Source of the DNA: JAJPKK01 sp035311445
Lineage (GTDB): Bacteria > Pseudomonadota > Alphaproteobacteria > Rhizobiales > Xanthobacteraceae
DNA length: 23,939 nucleotides
Assembly (NCBI GenBank): GCA_035311445.1
Contig: DATGCX010000210.1
Span: 1 to 23,939, forward strand
Reading direction: 5' to 3'
Numbering within the stretch: position 1 is the stretch's first letter; the number at the start of each line of letters is the position of its first letter. Under the pieces are notes generated by a model, which made no database searches, was not told where the DNA came from, and saw nothing but the letters and a program-made list of their open reading frames with translations. Shown piece by piece: positions 7,858-15,550 of this stretch. Both the position numbers and the translations under genes were made by a program.

Positions 7858-8695
7858 CGCGAGCACCCGCCCGGACGAGAAGCGTCGGTGCGCGTGACGT
7901 CGACGAGCGCTCGGGGACTGCGCGCGGGCTATTTTCATAGCCATCTACGCGGCCACACCTATCAACGAGCCGATCGCCCGTTGATAGGGTCCGCGCAACT
8001 ACTGCCATCGCTGTTTCGGAAAAAATGGGGTCGTGATACATCAAGTCGTTGCAGCGCCCGACAATAGCCCCCTTCGAGTTCAGCATAGATCAACCAACTT
8101 GCGCCAGCCTGATTGCGGACACCAAACCCTCGCCGAACTGGCTGAGCAGAAACGCTCCAAGTCGGCTCAGCGGGCTACAAGGTCGAACTCGCTGACCGAG
8201 CTTAAGCGCGTGCGCACCGACATTAATCAGCCGCACCAACATTATTTCAGCCGGACGAAGCGGAGTAGAACCTGATTTCCCTATCTCCCTGTGCGCCAGG
8301 CCTTCGAACCTCGCTCCGGCTTATGACCCATAAGAGAAATCCCACCGCTGCGCGGCAAAAAGGAACGGGACTGCGTGATTGCTGCCCAAACAGGAGGAAT
8401 TGGCTTACATCCGCTTTGCGGCGGTTTGCGTCCCAAACAGCAACTGGAGAACGAGAGACAATAATGCTGCACGGCCGCTTGGCGGAGTGGTTTGCAAGGC
8501 GGATCTCCTTCAGGGAGGCCCACGGCTTGTCAGTCAGGCATCTTTTTTCGACCGACGGTATGCCTAGCCTCCATAGCCTGCATCTATCCAATCGAGCGCT
8601 AATCAGCATTGGAATTTTGGGTTTCGCAGGTGCTCTATCGAGTTCACAAGCGACGCGCGCCGCAGCGATCGGCCTCGCCCAGATCGGAGATCGCC
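7858..8695. other. Long non-coding stretch between esterase and histidine kinase
   Basis: About 840 bp without a recognisable gene. Open frames on both strands (for example minus 8247-8972) have no protein-family features and overlap the kinase gene. The clear structure is a perfect inverted repeat at 7958-7988. Confidence 0.45.
7958..7988. repeat. Perfect 10-bp inverted repeat downstream of the esterase
   Basis: CCTATCAACG and CGTTGATAGG pair perfectly around an 11-nt loop, 100 nt after the esterase stop codon. There is no T tract, so a rho-independent terminator is uncertain; an operator or mRNA-stabilising hairpin is equally possible. Confidence 0.5.
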
Positions 8696-9415
8696 ATGAC
8701 CAATCTCGCACTTGTTTCAAACCACAAAAGGGGGCCGTCGCTGCTGCCCACCCAGTGGGCGCACGATGTTCGAAATCTACTGGCAACGGTTGGACTTCAT
8801 CTCGACACGCTAGGGCGGTTGTCGGGGCCCCACGGTGCCAAGGCAGTTGGTGCCGCCCACGCGCTGGTGGCAAAGCTGAGTGGTATGTGCGGAGAGGTTG
8901 ACGAGGATCGCAGTCGCAGGCATCCGTTTGACATCGCGGCAACCGTGCGTCACGTGATCGATGTATTAGCACCGGTATGCCCGGAGAAATTTGCGGTCAA
9001 TTTTGTGCCCACTGGCTCTCATTTCGTGTTCGCCAACGCCAACGAAGTGTTTCGAATTCTTTTCAATCTCATCCACAACGCTGTAGCCGTAGGGCTCGCG
9101 GAGGGGAGTCTAAGTCGCGTCGACATTTCGATCGCACACGCGGGCCAGATGCGGGAAGTGAAGATCTCCGATAATGGTCGCGGTTTGCCGCCGCAAGTCG
9201 TTGCACGGCTATATCGTGAACCGACTCCAGGCGGCGCAGTGCACGGTCATGGTCTCGCCATCGCCCGGGAATTGACTGAGCGCAATGGCGGCACGCTGAC
9301 TTGCGAAACCTCGCGGAAGGGTACGACCTTCCGCCTTGCCCTTGCGGCCTTCACGTCGGTTCATCTTGCGGAAGGCCCGGTAACACGCTCGCTCGGCAAG
9401 CGGGTGGGTGGTTGA
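8696..9415 (+). CDS. Small soluble sensor histidine kinase (HisKA-like and HATPase_c)
   Basis: The 239-residue product contains only the catalytic core of a two-component kinase. An H-box-like helix, WAHDVRNLLATVGLHLD (21-37), supplies His23. The ATPase domain shows an N-box (NLIHNAV, Asn124 and Asn128), a G1 box (SDNGRGLP, Asp159), and a G2-type GHGLAIARELTERNGG (184-199), followed by GTTFRLAL. There is no transmembrane segment and no PAS, GAF or other sensor domain, so it is probably cytoplasmic. The ATG at 8696 has GGAGA 5 nt upstream and fits better than the longer frame from 8609. No response regulator is adjacent. Its stop overlaps a GTG of the following Bug-family pseudogene frame by a few bases. 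The partner and signal are unknown. Confidence 0.85.
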   Translation: MTNLALVSNHKRGPSLLPTQWAHDVRNLLATVGLHLDTLGRLSGPHGAKAVGAAHALVAKLSGMCGEVDEDRSRRHPFDIAATVRHVIDVLAPVCPEKFAVNFVPTGSHFVFANANEVFRILFNLIHNAVAVGLAEGSLSRVDISIAHAGQMREVKISDNGRGLPPQVVARLYREPTPGGAVHGHGLAIARELTERNGGTLTCETSRKGTTFRLALAAFTSVHLAEGPVTRSLGKRVGG

Positions 9416-9443
9416 TCGATCTAAACAAACGCGTTTCGACCGA

Positions 9444-9840
9444 ATGATCTCTGCCGTTAGACTCTCGTGTGTTATCACGATCGCCGCGTCAATAATGCTG
9501 GTCGCGCGGGCGCCGGCGCGGACCAGTGGGGCCGCTAACTACTCCGCGCGATCGATCACTTTTATTGTGCCGGGGCCGGTCGGCGGCAGCACGGATACGA
9601 TCTGTCGCGTCGTCGCCGATAAACTTCGCGGCGCATTGGGCAAAGCCGTCGCGGTAGAAAACCGTTCGGGGGGGCGGTAGCATCGGAGCAACGACCCAGC
9701 CGGACGGCCATACCTTGCACTCCGGATGCGCCGATCGTTCTCAGCTCTCTCTTCAATCGCAATTTGCCTTATGATGCGCAAGCCTTCGAGCCGGTGATTT
9801 CTCTCGGCGCCACCTATTTCGGTGATTGCGCTTCGGGGGA
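9444..9840 (+). pseudogene. Frameshifted, truncated Bug/TctC-family solute-binding protein
   Basis: Bug proteins are periplasmic solute receptors of tripartite tricarboxylate transporters, usually about 320 residues. Here an N-terminal signal-like segment (VITIAASIMLVARAPA) is followed by ITFIVPGPVGGSTDTICR and ADKLRGALGKAVAVENRSGG, typical of the family. The frame then breaks at a run of seven G (9668-9674) and stops at once. Homology resumes in other frames: GSIGATTQPDGHTL, then LFNRNLPYDAQAFEPVISLGA. At least two shifts are therefore needed. The rest of the protein is missing; the LysR gene begins at 9874. The upstream start could be GTG 9408 or ATG 9444. It is almost certainly inactive. 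Its neighbour LysR may once have regulated it. Confidence 0.85.
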
Positions 9841-9873
9841 CTTTCCGGAGGATTTGATCGCCGGACGAACACC

Positions 9874-10761
9874 ATGGAAATGCATCAGATCCGATATTTT
9901 CTGGCGGCTGCGCGCACGCTGAACTTCACGCGCGCGGCCGAAGAGTGCAACGTGGCACAGCCGTCCCTCACACGCGCCATCCAGCAGCTCGAGGCGGAGT
10001 TCGGCGGCGACCTGTTTCGGCGTGAACGTAAGCTCTCGCACTTGACCGATCTAGGCCAACGCATGCTGCCCCTGATGCAGCAATGCTTCGAAATGGCGCA
10101 AGGCGCAAAGGCTCTGGCCGGTTCGATCAGGCGCGGTGAAATCGCATCGCTGCGTCTCGCGCTTTCCCACACCATAGATATTTCACTGGTGGTGCCGTTT
10201 CTCTCGGAGCTGAACCGCGCTTTCAACGGGCTAGAATTGAAATTCCTTCGCGGCAGCGGGATTGAAATCGCCGACAAGCTCAAGCAGGGCGAAGCGGAAC
10301 TTGGAATCGCCGGCCCCTTGGACGAATCATGGGCAAGGTTCGATCTCTGGCCGCTGTTCACCGAAAACTTTTCGCTGGTGGTCAATGCCACGCACCGGCT
10401 CGCCGGCAGGCCCGCAGCCGATCTCGATGAGCTCACGCAGGAGCGTCTGCTGCTGCGACCGTACTGCGAGGAGGCACAGCAGCTGGCCGCGCTTCTGCGC
10501 AGTCGCAAAATAAACGCAGCTTACACTCATGAATTATCGTCGGAACGCGATTTGCTGTCATTGCTCGCAGCCAATATCGGTGTCGCAGTCCTACCACGCA
10601 GCATCACGATCCCGGAAACCTTGACGCGCTTGCCGATCACTGAACTTTTGCTCAGCCGCACGGTCTACCTTTATGCGGTCGCTGGCCGGGCGCGCGGCGG
10701 GCCGGCGTCGACGTTTATGAAACAGTTGAATTCCGCCGACTGGACCCCGTACGCGAATTGA
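9874..10761 (+). CDS. LysR-family transcriptional regulator
   Basis: The 295-residue product has the N-terminal winged helix-turn-helix of LysR regulators. It starts MEMHQIRYFLAAARTLNFT and includes TRAAEECNVAQPSLTRAIQQ (19-38) and the wing FRRERKLSHLTDLG. A periplasmic-binding-like effector domain follows (about 90-290). Length is normal. I chose the ATG at 9874 because it gives the standard LysR N-terminus; the frame is open to 9826, but that codes only pseudogene overlap. The ribosome site is weak. The gene ends 5 bp from the convergent peroxiredoxin gene. The usual divergent target is missing: upstream is a same-strand Bug remnant. Its ligand is unknown. It is a close relative of the second LysR at 16508-17404. 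Confidence 0.93.
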   Translation: MEMHQIRYFLAAARTLNFTRAAEECNVAQPSLTRAIQQLEAEFGGDLFRRERKLSHLTDLGQRMLPLMQQCFEMAQGAKALAGSIRRGEIASLRLALSHTIDISLVVPFLSELNRAFNGLELKFLRGSGIEIADKLKQGEAELGIAGPLDESWARFDLWPLFTENFSLVVNATHRLAGRPAADLDELTQERLLLRPYCEEAQQLAALLRSRKINAAYTHELSSERDLLSLLAANIGVAVLPRSITIPETLTRLPITELLLSRTVYLYAVAGRARGGPASTFMKQLNSADWTPYAN

Positions 10762-10766
10762 GCGTT

Positions 10767-11474
10767 TCATCTTGCGGATTTGAGTGCAGCTAAAAGCTCG
10801 TCGAAATCCATGCGCTTGCGGTAGTCGGGGTCAATGAACCGTGCTTTGATGAAGCCATCGGTGCCCACCACGAATGTGGCCGGGATCGGCAGGAACCAGC
10901 TGCCGATCCCCTGATAGGTCTCAAGATCGCGCCCGCGCTCGACCATGAATTGCTTCATCTCCTCACCGACCCAGATCGCGAGGCCGAGGGAAATGGCATA
11001 GCCGTTGCCGAAGTCCGTCAACATGCGAAATGGTGCTGCGGCTTCGCGTTTCTGCTGCGCCGCGAACTGCTGCCGTTCCGGGGTAATCGCGACGATCTGA
11101 CCTCCCGCCGCCGCGGCGTCGTCATTGATCTGGGCCAGGCCGCGGGCGTTGATGCGACAGTAGGGACACCAATGTCCGCGGTGAAACGCAATTGCGACCG
11201 GGCCATTCGCGAGCAGTTCCTCTAGCCCGACGAGGTGCGCGGCATCGTCGGGGAGCAGAAAGCTGGGCATCGGATCGCTAATGCGTGGCGCGTTGAGCCC
11301 GGCGCCGGCGTTCCGGAGACGTTCGACCAGACGCTCGATCAGTCCGTCGGCAGGAGATCCCAAGGCCTGCGCCATTGCCGAATAGGTGGCCAGCCTTTCG
11401 TTGATCGGTGCGTCGGAGTCCCGAGCGATCTGAAAGGCTTCCGCCAGAGTTGCCGGGGGCGGTCGCGATGCCAT
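10767..11474 (-). CDS. AhpC/TSA-type peroxiredoxin-like protein with CPYC motif
   Basis: The product has a thioredoxin-like fold of the AhpC/TSA (peroxiredoxin-like) family and probably reduces peroxides or thiols in the cytoplasm. An N-terminal helical region (TLAEAFQIARDS, NERLATYSAMAQAL) precedes the domain start PMPSFLLPDD. The active site reads HRGHWCPYCRINARGL, a CxxC pair (Cys103 and Cys106 from this start). ITPERQQFA and ATFVVGTDGFIKARF are further family blocks. I favour the ATG at 11474, which has GGAG 6 nt upstream and matches the usual family N-terminus; the frame is open to an ATG at 11552, giving 261 residues instead of 235, but with no clear ribosome site. A 15-bp palindrome lies upstream (11562-11576). 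The gene converges with the LysR gene. Confidence 0.9.
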   Translation of the reverse strand: MASRPPPATLAEAFQIARDSDAPINERLATYSAMAQALGSPADGLIERLVERLRNAGAGLNAPRISDPMPSFLLPDDAAHLVGLEELLANGPVAIAFHRGHWCPYCRINARGLAQINDDAAAAGGQIVAITPERQQFAAQQKREAAAPFRMLTDFGNGYAISLGLAIWVGEEMKQFMVERGRDLETYQGIGSWFLPIPATFVVGTDGFIKARFIDPDYRKRMDFDELLAALKSAR

Positions 11475-11561
11475 TGGCGGCTCCGGTGCGCCGGCCGGCC
11501 GCAGCTCTGCGCCGGGCCGGTTGGAGGACTCCTGGTTAACACGTGCGGTCATGAAAGCTGT

Positions 11562-11576
11562 CTATGGATTCCATAG
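11562..11576. promoter_or_regulatory. 15-bp palindrome upstream of the peroxiredoxin gene
   Basis: CTATGGA and TCCATAG form a perfect 7-bp inverted repeat around one central T. It lies 9 nt before the alternative ATG at 11552 and 87 nt before the preferred start at 11474, between this gene and the upstream same-strand DUF302 gene. An operator for a dimeric regulator is plausible. Confidence 0.4.
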
Positions 11577-11611
11577 CTCCTGGACATTACGTTTTGGATC
11601 GCGGGGGAGGC

Positions 11612-12106
11612 TTATTTTTTGCTCGTAACGCTCGATGTGATCGCGCCGATAACCTCGGATGCCATCTTGAACTGCGCTTCGCGGTCAACGATACCATGAC
11701 GCTTGGCGATCCAGCCAAAATCCGTATAGACGGTCCAAACGCTGCCGTCATCGTCCTGGGTAACCAGAAGCCTGACAGGCCAATCGAGTCCGGCATTCGG
11801 ATTCGAGGTGATGAATTGAGTACCGAGCGGGGGATTGCCGAACACCAGTAACGTTGAAGGACGCAATTTGATACCAGCGTCGGCCGCAAGCTTTGATTGG
11901 TCGATTTCCGAGAAAAAGCGGATACCCTTGTCGGCAATGTCCCTCTTGATGCGCCTGATCGTTTCGCTCATCGCATACGCGCTCTTTACGCGGACGATGC
12001 CATCATGATCGTTCGACCGCCCCACGGCGGTCGACGAAACGACAAACGCTAACGCGATCGCGGTAACGTTACGATATTCGGTGCGGCTTTTGGGAGCGGC
12101 GGCCAT
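11612..12106 (-). CDS. DUF302 domain protein with N-terminal export or membrane segment
   Basis: The 164-residue product carries a DUF302 domain over about residues 35-160. Typical blocks are GIVRVKSAYAMSETIRRI, FFSEIDQSKLAADAGI, LRPSTLLVFGNPPLGTQ, and the closing VWTVYTDFGWIAKRHGI. The domain's biochemical role is not established. A short hydrophobic segment (about residues 15-30, AIALAFVVSSTAVG) suggests export or anchoring. I chose the ATG at 12106 over 12118 because GGAGAT lies 5 nt before it. The gene is divergent from the exported cupin gene (307-bp intergene) and lies upstream of the peroxiredoxin gene on the same strand, 137 bp from its long-frame start. Confidence 0.88.
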   Translation of the reverse strand: MAAAPKSRTEYRNVTAIALAFVVSSTAVGRSNDHDGIVRVKSAYAMSETIRRIKRDIADKGIRFFSEIDQSKLAADAGIKLRPSTLLVFGNPPLGTQFITSNPNAGLDWPVRLLVTQDDDGSVWTVYTDFGWIAKRHGIVDREAQFKMASEVIGAITSSVTSKK

Positions 12107-12413
12107 GTGAATCTCCATTCGATTTTTGCGTGTCCGATTTCTGTGCGCTCACAGCCACAATGCGGTATGCGGTAAAAAATCTGAAATGCCGACTGGCTTC
12201 GGAATCCATAGCGCCGTGCTGCGCAGCTCGCGATGCGGCCCGATGGTGCGAAATGATCTGCGCTGAGTTGCGGGCGGCCAGCGTCGCCGGAATAGCAATC
12301 GGCTATCGACATCAGAGTCAGTCGGCATTTCCGCCAGAGCTGTTCATGGCCGATGCTGCTGCCATCGCGGGCGACCTGTCACGGCCGGCCCGCAACACGG
12401 GAGTCATTAAAAA
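12107..12413. promoter_or_regulatory. Divergent intergenic region between DUF302 and cupin genes
   Basis: The region must supply promoters for both outward genes. Part of it is open in a plus frame (12130-12459) but encodes nothing recognisable. I cannot assign -35 and -10 boxes confidently. Confidence 0.4.
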
Positions 12414-12905
12414 ATGTCAAACCGCATCGAATTGGGCCATTTGTTCGGCCGAATCATAACCATCACGGGTCTCGTTATCGGGTCGGCGGTTCTCACCACC
12501 GCAGCCTTCGCGGGTAGTTGCCCCGCCGACAAGATAAAGGCCGATATTCGCGAGCCGGCGACGTTCGCCGCCGTCGGCGTTACCGACACGACGCTTGGCG
12601 CCATTGACCTTGAAAAGGAGCCGGCGATGATCAAGGGTCGCCAATTGCGGTTCCGCAAACTCACCATCGAGCCTAACGGCATCGTGCCCTGGCACAGCCA
12701 TGGTGATCGCCCGGCCCTCATTTTCATCGCCGAGGGCGAGATTTTTGAATATGCCAGCAATTGCTCGGTGCCGATCCTGCACAAGGCCGGCGAAATCCGA
12801 CCCGAGACCAGCGGAACGTCGCACTGGTGGAAGAACCTCGGGGACAAGACCGTGGTGCTCTATGTCGGCGATGTCCTGCACGACAAGACCGACAAGAACA
12901 TGTGA
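12414..12905 (+). CDS. Exported single-domain cupin protein
   Basis: The 163-residue product has a signal peptide (hydrophobic 13-31, cleavage near TTAAFA) and one conserved cupin barrel. Motif 1 is PWHSHGDRPALIFIAEGEI with His94 and His96; motif 2 ends in SHWWKN, giving His137 and Asn141. These are the usual metal-ligand positions, so a metal-dependent periplasmic enzyme or small-molecule binder is likely. Cys36 and Cys117 could form a disulfide in the periplasm. The start ATG at 12414 has GGGAG about 10 nt upstream. A strong hairpin follows at 12947-12973, so the gene is probably a single transcript. The substrate is unknown. Confidence 0.88.
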   Translation: MSNRIELGHLFGRIITITGLVIGSAVLTTAAFAGSCPADKIKADIREPATFAAVGVTDTTLGAIDLEKEPAMIKGRQLRFRKLTIEPNGIVPWHSHGDRPALIFIAEGEIFEYASNCSVPILHKAGEIRPETSGTSHWWKNLGDKTVVLYVGDVLHDKTDKNM

Positions 12906-12946
12906 GCGTCGCTCCTCCGCCCTCCGACACTCCTTCGACGCTCACG

Positions 12947-12973
12947 ACGCCCCGCATCCTCGCTGCGGGGCGT
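12947..12973 (+). terminator. Hairpin terminator after the cupin gene
   Basis: ACGCCCCGCA and TGCGGGGCGT pair perfectly over 10 bp around a 7-nt loop, 42 nt after the cupin stop. The following bases (TACCGTTT) form only a weak T tract. The position before the next same-strand gene supports termination. Confidence 0.65.
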
Positions 12974-13009
12974 TACCGTTTCCGCACGATTAACGAAATC
13001 GGATGCGCC

Positions 13010-14215
13010 ATGTCCCAAATGTCCCATGTTATCGCCCCACCCCAATTGGATCATCGTCGCGCTTCGGCGGGCATGTTCGGACGCTCTGTCGTCATCGGCT
13101 TGACGGCGTTTTTGACGGTGGTCGATTTGTTTGCCACGCAGGCGATTCTGCCGCCCCTGACGCAGGCCTACGGGGTCAGTCCCGCGGCAATGAGCTTTGC
13201 GGTCAATGCCAGCACGCTCGGCATGGCAATCGCGGGGCTAGGTGTCGCAATGTTCAGCACGCGCCTCGATCGTCGGCTCGGCATTCTTATCAGCCTTACG
13301 ATCCTGGCAGTCCCGACCACACTGCTCGCAAGCGCGCCCAACCTCACGATCTTCACGCTGTTGCGGATCGCACAAGGCCTTTGCATGGCTTCCGCGTTCA
13401 CGTTGACGCTCGCATATCTGGGGGAACATCCGAGCGCGGTCGATTCCGCTACCGCGTCAGCTGCCTACATCACCGGCAATGTGGCGAGCAATTTCCTCGG
13501 TCGATTCGTCTCCGCTGCCGTAGCCGACCATCTGGGGCTTGCTTCGAATTTCTATTTCTTCGCTGCCCTCAACCTGGCCGGCGCCCTGTTGGTCTATTTC
13601 ACCGTACATCGGACGCCGCCGGCGCATTGCCAGGGGCGTACGGCGGAATCCCAGTTCGCCTCATGGGCACTGCATCTGCGCAATCCCCGGCTGCTGGCCG
13701 CGTTCGGGATCGGTTTCTGCATCCTGTTCGCTTTCATCGGCACCTTTACCTACATCAATTTCGTGCTGGTACGCCCGCCGTTCATGACCGGTGCGATGGC
13801 ACTGGGCTTCGTCTATTTCGTGTTCCTGCCCTCGGTGATGACGACGCCACTTGCTGGCCGCGCTGCCGGCCGGTTCGGGACCCGGGCAACACTCTGGAAC
13901 GCGCTCGGCCTCGCGGCGGCCGGCCTGTCGCTGCTGCTGACCTCGAGCTTCACCATCGTGCTCGCCGGCCTGGTTTTGGTCGGTGTCGGCACGTTCTTTG
14001 CTCAGGCCACGGTGACCGGTTATGTCAGCCGCGCGGCGACTGCCGATCGTGGATCTGCAAGTGGCATTTATCTCTCCTGTTATTTCCTCGGCGGCATAGT
14101 CGGTAGCGCCGTGCTCGGCCCGGTGTTCGATCACTTCGGATGGTCGTTCTGCGTGGCTGGCATCGCCGCCTCGCTGGCAATCGCCGCATTGCTTGCGAGC
14201 AGGGTGCGCATGTGA
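13010..14215 (+). CDS. MFS transporter, drug or metabolite exporter type
   Basis: The 401-residue product has about 12 hydrophobic segments and MFS signatures: the helix-1 region LTAFLTVVDLFATQAILPPL, a motif-A-like FSTRLDRRLG loop after helix 2, and LLRIAQGLCMASAFTLTLAYL for helix 4. A second loop AGRAAGRFGTRATLW marks the repeat in the C-terminal half. It resembles YnfM-like inner-membrane exporters; substrate unknown. The ATG at 13010 follows the cupin terminator; the frame is open further upstream, but that part overlaps the cupin gene. The ribosome site is weak. The gene converges with the patatin gene, 72 bp between stops. Confidence 0.88.
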   Translation: MSQMSHVIAPPQLDHRRASAGMFGRSVVIGLTAFLTVVDLFATQAILPPLTQAYGVSPAAMSFAVNASTLGMAIAGLGVAMFSTRLDRRLGILISLTILAVPTTLLASAPNLTIFTLLRIAQGLCMASAFTLTLAYLGEHPSAVDSATASAAYITGNVASNFLGRFVSAAVADHLGLASNFYFFAALNLAGALLVYFTVHRTPPAHCQGRTAESQFASWALHLRNPRLLAAFGIGFCILFAFIGTFTYINFVLVRPPFMTGAMALGFVYFVFLPSVMTTPLAGRAAGRFGTRATLWNALGLAAAGLSLLLTSSFTIVLAGLVLVGVGTFFAQATVTGYVSRAATADRGSASGIYLSCYFLGGIVGSAVLGPVFDHFGWSFCVAGIAASLAIAALLASRVRM

Positions 14216-14287
14216 AGCCAAACGCCAGAACGGCCTCCGTTCCCTCGAACAGAAGCCGCTCTATTGGGCGCGCCAGCGCCGTTGTGG

Positions 14288-15466
14288 TTATTCTGCCGCC
14301 GCCAGCCTCTCGATGGTCAATTCATTTGGCTCTGTATCCGGCTCGTGCAGCACGACGGCATCGAGCGGGCCGAATTCGCCGATCCACGCAGCGCGAGCCA
14401 GCGCCCGGCACGTATCGGCGTAACCGGTCTGCCAGCGTTGACGAATCCCCGACGAACTGAAATCGATATCCTTGAGGTGGCTTTCATGATCGAGCCGCGG
14501 CGCGAGCAGGCGCACCACATGCATGCGCGTCGGGCAGCCGTAGGCCGCAAGTTCGTGCACCAGGTCGCTTTTACGAATCTCGTCTGGAACATGTTTGGCC
14601 AGTTCGGAAATGACATGGCGCAGACGATGCGCCTCTCGCTGGCGGGCGATGTGGTTGGCGATGCGACTCGAATATTGAATGTCCTTCTGCCGGTGCAACA
14701 CCTCCCAGATCGTGCTGGGCTCCGGTCCGGTTGCATTCCACACATGGACCGCAAAGATCAGCGAATTGCGCCGCGGATTGTCATCGAAAATGGCTTCGGT
14801 GGGCGTGTTGGAAAGAATCCCGCCGTCCCAATACAACTCACCGTCGACGCGTACCGCCGGGAAGGCCGGCGGCAGCGCGCCCGACGCCAAGATGTGCTCG
14901 ACCTTGATCTGCGCATCGCGGCTGTCGAAATAACGCATCATGCTCGTGCGCACATTGGCAGCGCCTACCATAAGGCGCGGCGTGTTGCGCTTGATGAGAT
15001 CGAAGTTGACCAGCTCCGTCAGGGTCTTGCGCAGCGGTGCGGTCGAGTAATAGCCGGCGGAGTCCGTGCCCAGCGGCACATGGGCGCCGAGGAACGCGAG
15101 GGAGTTGGTCTCAAAGAAGCCTGGAATGCCACTGGTCACGGTTGCCCATGCGGAAAGAGAATCCGCGACCGCGGTCCACGCTGGGAGCCGGTTCCATAGC
15201 GCATCGCGCTCCACGCGCCGCCAGAAATCCTTGAGATGCGCGAGGCGTCGCTCGACCACATTGCCGGCGATAATGCTGGCGTTGATCGCGCCAATCGAGG
15301 TGCCGATGACCCAATCGGGCTCGACCTTCGCCTCATGCAGCGCCTCGTAGACGCCGCCCTGATACGCGCCCAGGGCGCCGCCGCCCTGTAAAACGAGCAC
15401 CACTTGCCCGTTTGCCTGCTTGCGGATCACGTTGACCGCGTCAAGCGGCGATCGATCCGATGACAT
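14288..15466 (-). CDS. Patatin-like phospholipase/acyl hydrolase
   Basis: The 392-residue product is a patatin-type serine hydrolase that would release acyl chains from lipids or related esters. It shows the oxyanion loop QGGGALGAYQGGVYEAL (27-43), the GTSIG elbow with Ser57, and the DGG motif (YWDGGILSN) with catalytic Asp214. A C-terminal helical region follows (about 250-392), with long basic segments. No signal peptide is seen, so it is probably cytoplasmic. AAGGAG lies 6 nt before the ATG. It is 84 bp downstream of bdhA on the same strand. The pairing with 3-hydroxybutyrate dehydrogenase suggests a role in storage polyester or lipid turnover; that role is inference. Confidence 0.93.
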   Translation of the reverse strand: MSSDRSPLDAVNVIRKQANGQVVLVLQGGGALGAYQGGVYEALHEAKVEPDWVIGTSIGAINASIIAGNVVERRLAHLKDFWRRVERDALWNRLPAWTAVADSLSAWATVTSGIPGFFETNSLAFLGAHVPLGTDSAGYYSTAPLRKTLTELVNFDLIKRNTPRLMVGAANVRTSMMRYFDSRDAQIKVEHILASGALPPAFPAVRVDGELYWDGGILSNTPTEAIFDDNPRRNSLIFAVHVWNATGPEPSTIWEVLHRQKDIQYSSRIANHIARQREAHRLRHVISELAKHVPDEIRKSDLVHELAAYGCPTRMHVVRLLAPRLDHESHLKDIDFSSSGIRQRWQTGYADTCRALARAAWIGEFGPLDAVVLHEPDTEPNELTIERLAAAE

Positions 15467-15550
15467 GGTGAGCTCCTTTACGATTTCGCTAGCATTCTAG
15501 TAGTTGAGGCGGCTCTCGGGAGTGTCGGGAGCGCAGCGTCGCGGACTCGC

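Noticed and set aside
8247..8972. Minus-strand 241-codon frame
   Set aside because: It overlaps the histidine kinase gene, whose ATPase motifs are clear, and its own translation is not protein-like.
12761..13009. Upstream extension of the second MFS gene
   Set aside because: It would overlap the cupin gene and run through its terminator; the ATG at 13010 starts just before the first membrane helix.
14264..15199. Plus-strand 311-codon frame
   Set aside because: It is antisense to the patatin gene, which has a complete Ser-Asp dyad and ribosome site.
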